Positions 1-9,256 of a DNA stretch of 64,000 nucleotides are shown here, one piece after another. The translations under genes were made by a program, and so were the position numbers. Under the pieces are notes generated by a model. It was not told the DNA's origin and did not search any database. It was given only the letters and a program-made list of their open reading frames with translations. This stretch comes from Poronia punctata (lineage: Eukaryota > Ascomycota > Sordariomycetes > Xylariales > Xylariaceae), in NCBI GenBank assembly GCA_022579005.1, contig MU401456.1:212607-276606 (forward strand), in the 5' to 3' direction. Every line of letters starts with the position of its first letter. Within the stretch, counting starts at the first letter, position 1.

Positions 1-2097
1 CGGATCGAGGGTGCGATGAAGTTCTATGAGAAGTTGATCACCTCGTACGGTGTCCGTGTTGACGACATCCAGGATGCAATCATCAGCGGTGGGTTTGTCA
101 AGGGGTTCACAACGAGAGGCATCTACCAAGAGGCTCTACAATGGGCCAAGGGCATCGAACAACAGGCCCAGACGAGTGCCATGGCTGATATTGCCACCGC
201 GGCGGCCGATGCTGGTGATCGCTTGACCGCTGTTGCCGCATTCTCCACCCTTCCCGCAACGTATACTGCTGTTGCGACGCCAGCCATGGCTTTGCTAGCT
301 TTATGTGTCCGCGAAGGCGATGTCATGGGCGCTTCAAAGTATTGGAAAGTGCTTAGCGACCCGACGGTCGAAGCGGACACGTCTTTCATCGAACCTACCG
401 CCATGTATGCAGTTGCTATGATCGGATCAGGCCAAGTTGCCGATGGCTTGAACGAAGCTGACGCTATGTTCCACCGAATCCGGAATTCAACCAAGGGAAA
501 CAGTGCCGAAATTGCTGAGGAAGTAGAGGAAGGTATCGATTTCATCGCCAACTACATGTCCACTCGTGGCGTTACCGACCCACGTGTTGCCCCCTCACCT
601 GTCACCTTCGTTGCTCCCCAGCAAACCTTCGGGGCGTCGATATTTTCACCCGTCGCCCCTCCCAGTGCAGAGGACAATTTCGACCCCTACGCCAACACCA
701 CCGACTTCAAAGGATCGTCTATTATCTCAGACGAGCTGGAGGGTGCCCATGGTCGTAAAGGTCCTCGTCTGCAAGAGGCTCTCAATCGTTTCCGTAACAT
801 GCGTCGGGCTGGTCGTCATCCTAGATACATCACTTATTCCAAGTTGATTTCCGCTGCCGCACGTGAGGGAAAGATGGACCTTTGCCGCGACATACTTGCC
901 ACGGCGCGGACTGATGTTCCCCTCCTAACCCAGTATCCTGTTGTGCGATACGGGTGGTCATCCATCCTTGATGCCATGGTTGGCGCCTGTCTTACCCTCG
1001 GCGACCGTGCTGCTGCCGAACAGTTTCATGCTGAGCTTCTAGAGATGGGTTCTACTCCGTCAGCTAACACCTTCGGCCTCTATATCACGACGCTCAAGGA
1101 ATCCACCAAGACGTTTGATGAGGCTACGGAAGCCGTAAAAATCTTCCATCGTGCCAAGGCCGAGGGCGTTGAGCCGTCGTCTTTCCTCTACAACGCGCTC
1201 ATTGGCAAACTCGGAAAGGCCCGTCGTATTGACGACTGTCTGTTCTACTTTGGTGAGATGCGCACACTCGGCATCAAGCCTACCAGTGTCACGTATGGAA
1301 CTATAGTCAACGCACTCTGCCGAGTGAGTGACGAAAAGTTTGCCGAGGAGCTGTTTGATGAGATGGAGGCTATGCCCAACTACAAGGCCAGGCCTGCTCC
1401 GTATAACAGCATGATGCAGTTTTTCCTTACCACGAAACGCGACAAGGCCAAGGTTCTCGCTTACTACGAACGCATGAAGGCCAAGAGTATCGCGCCCACA
1501 GCACATACTTACAAGCTGTTGGTTGACACTCACGCCACTCTTGAGCCCGTCAACATGACAGCGGCCGAAGCGGTCTTGGATATGATCCGGGCTGCCGGCC
1601 AGCGCCCGGAGCCTGTGCACTACTCGTCTCTGATCCACGCTCGCGGCTGTGTGCTCCATGACATGGAGAGTGCGCGCAAGATCTTCGACTCGGTAATGAG
1701 CGACCCCACGATTCCCGCCAACGCCTGTCTTTTCCAAGCTCTTTTCGAGGCCATGGTAGCCAACCACCATGTTTCCGAGACGGAGCCCATCCTCGCTCAG
1801 ATGAAACAGCGCAGAGTTGAGATGACCCCGTACATCGCCAACACCCTCATCCATGGCTGGACGAATGTGAAGAACATTGCCAAAGCCGAGTCCATCTACC
1901 GGAGCGTTGCCTTCGAGAAGCGCGAGCCCAGCACGTACGAAGCTATGACTCGGGCATACCTCGCCGTGGAGGCACGTGACCAAGCCCAAGCCATCGTGTC
2001 GGAGATGCTATCTCGGGGATATCCTCACGCTGTTCTCAACAAGATCCTGGAGCTTCTTGGGGGTGGCAGCCAAGAAACAAATGCCCCCATCGCTTGA
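1..2097 (+). CDS. PPR protein, Cya5-like (5' end outside window)
   Basis: A pentatricopeptide-repeat protein, probably a mitochondrial RNA-binding factor of the fungal Cya5 type, which promotes expression of mitochondrial mRNAs such as COX1. The frame is open to base 1 (five sense codons before the first visible ATG at 16), so the true start and any mitochondrial presequence probably lie upstream. The visible 693 residues have an alpha-helical first third, then a low-complexity linker around residues 185-235, then a run of about 35-residue helical pairs from about residue 255 to the end. Phrases such as 'PSSFLYNALIGKLGKAR' and 'KPTSVTYGTIVNALCRV' are typical PPR units. No intron is needed. 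The PPR family call is firm; the Cya5 orthology is recalled from the family and is moderate. The stop is followed by an ordinary 3' region. Confidence 0.8.
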   Translation, partial: RIEGAMKFYEKLITSYGVRVDDIQDAIISGGFVKGFTTRGIYQEALQWAKGIEQQAQTSAMADIATAAADAGDRLTAVAAFSTLPATYTAVATPAMALLALCVREGDVMGASKYWKVLSDPTVEADTSFIEPTAMYAVAMIGSGQVADGLNEADAMFHRIRNSTKGNSAEIAEEVEEGIDFIANYMSTRGVTDPRVAPSPVTFVAPQQTFGASIFSPVAPPSAEDNFDPYANTTDFKGSSIISDELEGAHGRKGPRLQEALNRFRNMRRAGRHPRYITYSKLISAAAREGKMDLCRDILATARTDVPLLTQYPVVRYGWSSILDAMVGACLTLGDRAAAEQFHAELLEMGSTPSANTFGLYITTLKESTKTFDEATEAVKIFHRAKAEGVEPSSFLYNALIGKLGKARRIDDCLFYFGEMRTLGIKPTSVTYGTIVNALCRVSDEKFAEELFDEMEAMPNYKARPAPYNSMMQFFLTTKRDKAKVLAYYERMKAKSIAPTAHTYKLLVDTHATLEPVNMTAAEAVLDMIRAAGQRPEPVHYSSLIHARGCVLHDMESARKIFDSVMSDPTIPANACLFQALFEAMVANHHVSETEPILAQMKQRRVEMTPYIANTLIHGWTNVKNIAKAESIYRSVAFEKREPSTYEAMTRAYLAVEARDQAQAIVSEMLSRGYPHAVLNKILELLGGGSQETNAPIA

Positions 2098-3114
2098 TTG
2101 CCTTTCTATCTAGATGGTGGCTGGACCAACCTTTTCTCTCTTACTCTTTTTCCTTTTAATCTCTTTTCCTGTTTGTCCCCTGCTTCATACGCGATACCCG
2201 ACTGTTGAGATTATTGTCTTTGGCGTGAATACCTGGGGTGTCGGTTTGGGCGGAGGACTGCGAGTCGTCTTTTGCATCTTGTCATTTCCAGCGGACAATG
2301 ACGGTTCGTGCGGTGACCTGGCGTTTGGTATGAAAGAAAGTGTTTGCTATTTCATTTCCATGTCTAGAAAAAGGAAGGATACAGATTTCGGTTACGGATC
2401 AGGCGTCTACAGGGAAAGAGAGCATCGGCCGGCGCGCTGGTTATAGACACAACTCCACTTTGCATACCAAAAGAAAATCAACGTTGCATTTATGGGTCGG
2501 GCGGTTAGGGAGGGTTCTGGGCAAATAATATGGCATGATGGGACTGGCGGGCTCGGGACGGGGAAGAAAAGAACTGTCTGACATCAGCAGTGTAACGCAC
2601 AAGTCGAAATAACGAGACTACGAAGAGGCCCTACTGCCCTATGTGGTCCGTTGTCTGTACTTTATATGCTTTCCAAGCATATTCTGGAATGCAATTAATT
2701 CTAGACTGCCTACTGCTTCTACTATCCAAGGTCCGATATGTGAATATGTCATTGTTTTGGCAAATGAGATGAATGTGTAAGTCCATGCGAGGTTAGGCTT
2801 TCTGAATGAATTGACGCATATTATATATACATACCTACCTACCTGGAGGATGAGCTGTACGAGCATTTGTAGACGGAGAGGCCCGGCGTAGTTTGAAGTT
2901 TATAAACGTTTATAACGTTGAACAATGGATATATAGATATCCACCAAGACACATGCTGAAAGTGAGGTGCAAATCACCCCACATGCGCTTACAAGGAAGT
3001 AGCTGGTTTCTCAACTTACCGCCAAAAAGTTCATTGAAGCGACAGGAATTCTGCCATCTCTGTTCAACATATCATATCTTCCCGAACAAGAACTGCCACA
3101 CGAAGGACTGCAAA
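2098..3114. other. Intergenic region, PPR gene to dbp7
   Basis: About 1 kb between two genes in the same direction. It should hold the 3' UTR of the PPR gene and the dbp7 promoter. Short ORFs here have no recognisable domain. The open frame that runs upstream of dbp7 to 2893 lacks family similarity and is probably leader. A small CTACCTACCTA run lies near 2832. Confidence 0.6.
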
Positions 3115-5487
3115 ATGGCTGACGGCGGTCTACTTCTAAATTTCGACCTCGGGGATCAACCTGTGAAACGTCAAGTGAAATATACCGGTGGTCGCTGGAG
3201 GGATCGGGTTAATGCACAACGAAGCGCAAAGCGAAATGGTGATGGCCAGTCCCCAGGTACCAATGCCACCCCGGTGGGCACGAATCGACGAGCTCACGAC
3301 ACGCCTGCCTACGAAGACGCTGCAAATGAACGAGCAACCAAGAGACAAAGGACAGAGAGCCATTCGACCGGTGACCGAACCGAAATCTCTTCAAGATCCC
3401 GTTCTTATATGACCGGCAAACTTCCCCCGGGTAGTATCGACACCGGCGCTAAGAATTCTAACCAAAGTGCGAAACCCGGCGGTGTGACCTCAAGGCTGTT
3501 TACTTCGAATCCAACGCCAAAGACCGTCTTCGAAGACCCCGTGGAAGAAGCCGAACCAGCGCAACCATCCAATGCCCCGCTCTCGGAGGAGGCCGCAAAC
3601 TTTCTTGCCTTGGGCCTGTCGAGACGTGTTGCCAACCATCTTTCTACTAAGCTAGAAATGAAAGCACCTACGTCTATCCAGAAGAATACGATACCACAAC
3701 TTATAAAAGAAGACAGCGATGCTTTTCTCCAAGCGCAAACGGGTTCCGGTAAAACGCTAGCTTACCTCCTCCCTATCGTCCAAAGGATTTTATCCATGAG
3801 TGAGAGTGAGGATGGCTCGAGTACTGGGACTCAGGTTCACCGCGATTCCGGTCTTTTCGCCATCGTATTGGCGCCCACGCGAGAGTTGTGTAAACAGATT
3901 GCAACCGTGCTTGAAAAGGTGTTGCGTTGCGCCCCATGGATCGTCAGCACCACGGTAATAGGAGGCGAAAGCAAGAAATCCGAAAAGGCTCGTCTGCGGA
4001 AAGGTGTCAATATTCTGGTCGCGACTCCCGGTCGATTAGTTGATCACTTGGACAACACAAAAGTTCTGGACGTTGGTACTGTCAGGTGGCTAGTACTGGA
4101 CGAAGGCGATCGATTGATGGAAATGGGCTTCGAGGATGAGCTCAAGACCATCGTCGGTAAGATACGCGAGGAAGGGTTGAAGGTTTACAACAAGGAAGGA
4201 GTCAGGCTCGACAAACTCCCTCAACGTCGGGTGACGGTTCTCTGTTCCGCGACCATGAAACGGAACGTTCAGAAATTGGGGGAGATCAGTTTACAAGATG
4301 CGGTTCACATCACCGGTACTGGTCCTGAGGAGGGGGGAAATGGAGCCGAGGTGGACGAGGCCGTCTTTGCCGCACCTACGCAGCTGAAACAAACCTATCT
4401 GATCGTCCCGGCAAAACTGCGTCTAGTCACGTTGATTGCGCTTCTGAAGTCGTCTTTTGCTCGGAAAGGATCTATCATGAAAGCTATCGTCTTTATATCG
4501 TGTGCCGACTCGGTGGACTTCCATTTCGACTTGATACGGGATTCAAACGCCCGGCCGGCATCTGATGAAGTCTCGATAATAGCCAATACTGTTGGCGACG
4601 CAGCTTATGTGACATCGCCAGCAAATCCAACCGTCACTCTGCTCAAGCTACATGGGTCTCTCGCACAGCCCGTCCGCACAGCCACACTCAATGCGTTCCG
4701 CACTGCTAAAGAGCCTTGTGTCCTTATCACGACCGACATCGCATCTCGTGGTCTTGATGTACCTGCCGTGGATCTTGTTATAGAGTATGATCCAGCCTTC
4801 AGCGTTGACGACCACACGCATCGAATTGGTCGAACTGCCCGTGCGGGGCGACCCGGTAAAGCAGTCCTTTTTATCCAGCCAGGATGTGAGGAGGGCTATC
4901 TAGATTTGCTTAACTCGACAACGAAGGCATCAGTGACGCCCCAATCCTACGAATCTACACTTCAAAAGGGATTCTTTTCACCTGTTACATTGCCAAGGGC
5001 GGATAAGGACAGCGAGCCCGCCACATTGGTGTCAGATAGGCAATCGCCTAATTCCCGGGCTGAGGCGTTGCAGCTTCACATCGAGCAGCGGCTCCTCGCG
5101 GCAGAGAAGGAAGATACCAGTTCCAAACTGCTAGATTCCGCTCGTCAAGGGTTCCGTTCCCATGTCCGTGCATACGCCACCCATGTGCGTGACGAACGCA
5201 AATACTTTGACATAACCCAGCTTCATCTAGGCCACATGGCAAAGAGTTACGGCTTGAGGGAAGCTCCTGGTGGAATCGGAGGTGGGCCGTCAAGAAGGAC
5301 GCACCGGCCGAAACAAGCTGCAGGTGCAGGTGCAGATCAGAACAAAGATAACGGAGATGAAAAGGCGACTAACAAGAGCGGATTTGATAAGGAAGATATC
5401 CCTGCTATTGACGATGCGGCGGCTAAGCGAATGCGCATGAAGATGAAGGAAGTCATGAACGTGGCCAGTGAATTCAATATCGGCTAG
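3115..5487 (+). CDS. dbp7: ATP-dependent RNA helicase Dbp7 (DEAD-box)
   Basis: A nucleolar DEAD-box helicase of the Dbp7/DDX31 family, required for 60S ribosomal subunit assembly. The ATG at 3115 (CAAAATGG context) was chosen because MADGGLLLNF is a family-like N-terminus; this gives 790 residues, and the 74 in-frame codons upstream look non-coding. In order: charged nuclear N-terminal tail with basic KRQR patches, Q-motif region (FLALGLS...PTSIQ), Walker A AQTGSGKT (about 208-215), PTREL, TPGRL, motif II DEGD (about 329), SAT, TDIASRGLD, HRIGRTARAG, then a DUF4217-type C-terminal extension. DEGD instead of DEAD is usual for fungal Dbp7 as I recall it, not a defect. No intron is needed. Confident. 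Confidence 0.95.
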   Translation: MADGGLLLNFDLGDQPVKRQVKYTGGRWRDRVNAQRSAKRNGDGQSPGTNATPVGTNRRAHDTPAYEDAANERATKRQRTESHSTGDRTEISSRSRSYMTGKLPPGSIDTGAKNSNQSAKPGGVTSRLFTSNPTPKTVFEDPVEEAEPAQPSNAPLSEEAANFLALGLSRRVANHLSTKLEMKAPTSIQKNTIPQLIKEDSDAFLQAQTGSGKTLAYLLPIVQRILSMSESEDGSSTGTQVHRDSGLFAIVLAPTRELCKQIATVLEKVLRCAPWIVSTTVIGGESKKSEKARLRKGVNILVATPGRLVDHLDNTKVLDVGTVRWLVLDEGDRLMEMGFEDELKTIVGKIREEGLKVYNKEGVRLDKLPQRRVTVLCSATMKRNVQKLGEISLQDAVHITGTGPEEGGNGAEVDEAVFAAPTQLKQTYLIVPAKLRLVTLIALLKSSFARKGSIMKAIVFISCADSVDFHFDLIRDSNARPASDEVSIIANTVGDAAYVTSPANPTVTLLKLHGSLAQPVRTATLNAFRTAKEPCVLITTDIASRGLDVPAVDLVIEYDPAFSVDDHTHRIGRTARAGRPGKAVLFIQPGCEEGYLDLLNSTTKASVTPQSYESTLQKGFFSPVTLPRADKDSEPATLVSDRQSPNSRAEALQLHIEQRLLAAEKEDTSSKLLDSARQGFRSHVRAYATHVRDERKYFDITQLHLGHMAKSYGLREAPGGIGGGPSRRTHRPKQAAGAGADQNKDNGDEKATNKSGFDKEDIPAIDDAAAKRMRMKMKEVMNVASEFNIG

Positions 5488-6358
5488 GGATGTTTTGGGT
5501 CTTTTTATAGCGTTAAGACATGGCTGAATGATTTAAACTTGTTCCTACTTTCATTCCTCTTTACAATGTTTTTCTTTGTCTCTGACATATTTAGAGCAGG
5601 GACTAGAGCTTTTGTACTTTGGTCCACGCCTTTAAACTGTAATGCTCTCTAGCATTGAACACGACCTTTAATGGATCATAGTCCTCATGAGTGCATTGTG
5701 TATATAAATCTATTAAGAACCTTGGCTGCTATCTGTAACATGCTACAAATACATACGTGTGTAATAAATAGATGTACACGTATATCATATATGTGTTCAT
5801 TCATTATCAGGGTGATGGTGTCACTTGACAACCCTCCAAATCGACGAGCTAATGATCGCTTTAGTATGAGTGCTTAGCTAAAGTAATATACCTAACCTAC
5901 GAGTAGTGCATATTACCTACCTGTCCCATCTCAATTATGACCTAATTAAAGCTATCGATACCAATTTGCCCAACGGTCAAAGTTCCAGCACACCTGTGTT
6001 ACAACAGTCTAACCTACATGCAAGTACCAGATATTTACTTGCAGAAGTAAACAGTTGCCGATGTCCTGCCATTTGATATCAATCGGATCGGGAACCAGGG
6101 AGCGTAACTTGATGAGATAAAAGAAGATTACACACGTCTGCCCTTACGCATCATTATCCGCCCCCTACATGCGCTGATGCACCGAAGCAGTTGCGGTCTC
6201 AGGAGAGTGTACGGCCGAAACACCAACTGATGCAAGTCAGCGCTGCCTGCCGATGCGCAATCTGCCAGATATCGCACTGAGGAGCGGCCGACCCCTTTCC
6301 CCCTACCGACGATAGTGCCGTACATCTGCCTGTTTGGCAACCCGTCCGAGCTATACCC
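5488..6358. other. Intergenic region, dbp7 to trs85
   Basis: About 870 bp with no supported gene. The first part is AT-rich and probably 3' UTR of dbp7. The remainder should be the promoter of the next gene. Short ORFs on either strand show no domain. Confidence 0.6.
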
Positions 6359-8698
6359 ATGACGTCTCCCGACCATGATGCGCCGTCAAGACGTGTCTCG
6401 ACACCTCCAACGGTAGCCTCTGGCCAGAAACCGCCCAAGACCCGGCAATCCTTGGTCGATTCTTTACCTCTTTCTCAGTCCGAATTGAACTTGCCTTACC
6501 GACGATCCCATCCTTCGGCTGCCTCACTCTACGCATCCACCTTCTCGCCCCCCGGTTCCCGTTCGCAATCACCTATCGGCAGACCGCTGTCAACACGCAC
6601 TATAAGTAGCTCCGTTTTCGGCGCCAGTCCGAACAATGGCCTCGCCCTGGCCGCTGCCGGCAGCAATGGCCCCGGCGACCCCTTAAACCTCATTCTCCAC
6701 GCCTTTGTACCGCATGTTGCCATCTACACGTCCGAGGACACCGACTCTCTGCTGAAGGAGAAGGGCTTTGACCGAGGCTTGTGGGAATTGCTCCGTCCGT
6801 TTGGCGAGCGCATCCAAGGCAAGGTCATCATCCGTGATAGCAATGGCTCAAGTAAAGCTTACGATGACTATTCTCTACACTTCGTACCATTCGGACAAGG
6901 TATAGTGCACCCGGAACCACCAAACGCTACGCTCAAACCCTCCCAGGGCTCGAGAGTAAATGGGACGTCGAAAACAATACACGGGGCCTCGGCTTCGACA
7001 GCTGGCCCCTCTATAGCAGACGTCGAGGCAGTTGTGGATAGACATCTCGCCTATGCGGAAGAGTCGTTTTTCGGTATACCGCACAGCCCCACGGACCACG
7101 GCTTTGGTGCGGAAGAGCCCTCGCCGTACTACGCCTTGTACCTTCGTCGACTGCTCTCGGGTTTGCCTTTGACGCCGCACGAGACTTTCGCCCACCCTGT
7201 CGCTTGTGTCATGGCCATCAGTTCACGAAACCAAGCACCGATAGAAACGCTGCGGCACCTATATGCCGAGACGAGTACGGGGGATAAGCGGCTACCCGAC
7301 TGGGTTGATGGAGAGTACTTGAGGTATTACGTTCTCATCCATGACGAAGAAAGGGACGACATAACAAGGTCCATGTCACTATTCGACCAGATGAAACGCA
7401 ATTTTGGCTTACACTGCCACTTGCTACGTATAAGAGGGACGCGGAGCTTAGCTACCGACGACGACAGCATACCACTCCCACGGTGCGACTGGATGTCAGC
7501 GGCAGAAGAACTGGCCGATCTCAAGAAAAGCGCCGAACAGGAGGGATACGAGGATCCCACCAAATACATCTTCGAGTCTGATGCCACGGCCATACGAACT
7601 CTTATCCGAGAAATGGTGACCCAGTCTATTATCCCGACGATGGAGCGCCATGTCTCGGTTTGGAACGACCAGGTTGCTTCCAGACGGAGAGGGTTGGCCG
7701 GCCGCTTTGTCGGTCTCACTCGGCGCTGGGGATTCGGCACCAATTCGAGGGCGTCCGTGGTCGGATCAGGCTCGGGAACCAACTACGACACTCTCGGCTT
7801 CTATCGGTCCGACACGCCCGAGGCCATTATGCGAAAACTGGCGGACTATGCCTTTATGCTCCGAGATTGGAAGCTGGCACATTCTACATACGAAATCCTC
7901 CGCGGCGACTTCGGCAACGATAAAGCATGGCGCTACCATGCCGCCGCCAACGAGATGGCTGCCCTCAGTCTTCTCATCACGCCTCAAAACATCTCGTCTA
8001 AGACGCGAGCTGATACGATTGATGCCATGTTCGACGCAGCCTTCTACTCTTACCTTACCAGATGCAGTGCGCCATACGGGGCGCTGCGTTGTCTCGCGCT
8101 CGGGATGGAACTTTTGCGCTTACGGGGTGGCTCGAACGTCGACGACGCCGCTAGATGGGGCATTCGACTACTAGAGAGCAAGATGCTGGGCCCGGTAGGC
8201 GACGCACTAATCAAAGAGCGTCTGGCAGCGTGTTACGGCTCGAAAGACGGAATCGGCACACAAGCCTGGGGCAGCAGACGACGCAAATCCGCACTGTGGT
8301 ACGTCCTCGGATCTGAGACGTGGCTCACGCAAGCCAAGTACATGCAGGCGCAGACGTGTCTCAACGCGGCGAGGAAGACGTACTCGGATCTGCCGGTAGA
8401 TTACGGCATTGAAAAATTTGGCCACGCGAGCGATTTCATGGTAAACATCGGGAAACAGCTGAACGAGCACCTAGAGGCCGCAGACGATACGGAGAATCGG
8501 ACGGCTGATGGGGAAAGTGAGGTGGTAGACGAAGAAAGTGAGGCGTTGGATGTGCGCGGTCGGAGGGCGAGTACGCTGCTAGCCGCTGGCGGCGCGGGTG
8601 GAAATCTCGAGAGCGCACCGTTACGATCACAGGTGGCAGAGGAAAGCGACGAGGACGGAGGTGAAGGTGCCGATGGGGCGAAGGATGACTTTGGTTAG
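6359..8698 (+). CDS. trs85: TRAPP complex subunit Trs85 (TRAPPC8-like)
   Basis: The 85-kDa subunit of the TRAPP tethering complex. Trs85 specifies TRAPPIII, the Rab1/Ypt1 exchange factor used in autophagy and ER-Golgi traffic. The single exon encodes 779 residues. Residues 1-100 are Ser/Pro-rich and poorly ordered; the conserved body begins about residue 105 (PLNLILHAFVPHVAIY) and runs through the 'EYLRYYVLIHDE' and 'WKLAHSTYEILRGDFGNDKAW' blocks that mark the Trs85 family. The C-terminus (from about 700) is acidic. The start is the first ATG of the frame. It is shorter than animal TRAPPC8, as fungal members are. It follows dbp7 in the same direction with its own promoter space. Confidence 0.9.
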   Translation: MTSPDHDAPSRRVSTPPTVASGQKPPKTRQSLVDSLPLSQSELNLPYRRSHPSAASLYASTFSPPGSRSQSPIGRPLSTRTISSSVFGASPNNGLALAAAGSNGPGDPLNLILHAFVPHVAIYTSEDTDSLLKEKGFDRGLWELLRPFGERIQGKVIIRDSNGSSKAYDDYSLHFVPFGQGIVHPEPPNATLKPSQGSRVNGTSKTIHGASASTAGPSIADVEAVVDRHLAYAEESFFGIPHSPTDHGFGAEEPSPYYALYLRRLLSGLPLTPHETFAHPVACVMAISSRNQAPIETLRHLYAETSTGDKRLPDWVDGEYLRYYVLIHDEERDDITRSMSLFDQMKRNFGLHCHLLRIRGTRSLATDDDSIPLPRCDWMSAAEELADLKKSAEQEGYEDPTKYIFESDATAIRTLIREMVTQSIIPTMERHVSVWNDQVASRRRGLAGRFVGLTRRWGFGTNSRASVVGSGSGTNYDTLGFYRSDTPEAIMRKLADYAFMLRDWKLAHSTYEILRGDFGNDKAWRYHAAANEMAALSLLITPQNISSKTRADTIDAMFDAAFYSYLTRCSAPYGALRCLALGMELLRLRGGSNVDDAARWGIRLLESKMLGPVGDALIKERLAACYGSKDGIGTQAWGSRRRKSALWYVLGSETWLTQAKYMQAQTCLNAARKTYSDLPVDYGIEKFGHASDFMVNIGKQLNEHLEAADDTENRTADGESEVVDEESEALDVRGRRASTLLAAGGAGGNLESAPLRSQVAEESDEDGGEGADGAKDDFG

Positions 8699-9045
8699 AT
8701 GAGTAGAGCAGAATACTTTAATATGATGGATATACATGACTCTGGTCTTCTTGATATGACATGCCACTACATTTATGCCACTTGGATTATAATAATAGTA
8801 AATCCGAGACGGAGCGTTTGTGTTGTCTATACGAGTTCTTTTCCCCCCCTTAAAGCGGACCAATATAATTTCCGGCAGACGGCAGTCTAGGAAATAGGTA
8901 GGTATGTTTTCTAGTCCTATATGGATCTTCAACCTCGCGCGATATTAGAGATACGGCAACGAAAGAGACCGGAGGTTTCGGGACCGCTCCCTGCCACTTT
9001 CGCCGAACGACGCGAGAAAACTTGAGTGGGTTATTAGGCTGTTGT
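8699..9045. other. 3' region of trs85 and left contig flank
   Basis: Non-coding. It starts with the likely 3' UTR of trs85. Bases 8954-9032 reappear in degraded form at 9143-9221, across the N gap. Confidence 0.6.
8954..9032 (+). repeat. Left copy of a sequence duplicated across the N gap
   Basis: Aligns without gaps to 9143-9221 at a constant offset of 189 bases. Shared blocks include CGGCAAC, GGTTTCGGG, GCCACTTT and CGAACG. This is best read as the end of one contig, not as a biological repeat. Confidence 0.8.
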
Positions 9046-9058
9046 GGGGGGGGGGGGG

Positions 9059-9112
<54 letters not shown>
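9046..9112 (+). repeat. Poly-G run ending at assembly gap
   Basis: About 66 bases of almost pure G with a single C at 9060, running directly into the N gap. Pure G ends of this kind are a known artefact of two-colour short-read chemistry; a genuine G tract is possible but less likely. Proline- or glycine-rich ORFs across it are meaningless. Confidence 0.85.
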
Positions 9113-9113
<1 letters not shown>

Positions 9114-9123
9114 NNNNNNNNNN
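9114..9123. other. Assembly gap (10 N)
   Basis: Ten undetermined bases, a conventional placeholder size. The similarity of the two flanks suggests the contigs overlap and that the true gap may be zero or negative. Confidence 0.95.
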
Positions 9124-9142
9124 CCGGGCCATATACCCCATC

Positions 9143-9221
9143 CGGCAACCAACGCTCCCGGCGGTTTCGGGCCCCCGCCCGGCCACTTTCCCCGAACGCC
9201 GCGCTAAAAATTTAGGGGGTT
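9143..9221 (+). repeat. Right, degraded copy of the gap-flanking sequence
   Basis: Same sequence as 8954-9032 with many substitutions, most of them to C, and followed by long T and C homopolymers (about 9221-9256). The pattern resembles low-quality read ends built into a consensus. Confidence 0.75.
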
Positions 9222-9256
9222 TTTTTTTTTTTTTGCCCCCCCCCCCCCCCCCCCCC

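Noticed and set aside
1060..1989. 309-codon minus-strand ORF inside the PPR gene
   Set aside because: Antisense shadow of a long coding frame with no domain.
2893..3114. In-frame N-terminal extension of Dbp7
   Set aside because: It has no helicase-family similarity; the ATG at 3115 has a better context and a family-like N-terminus.
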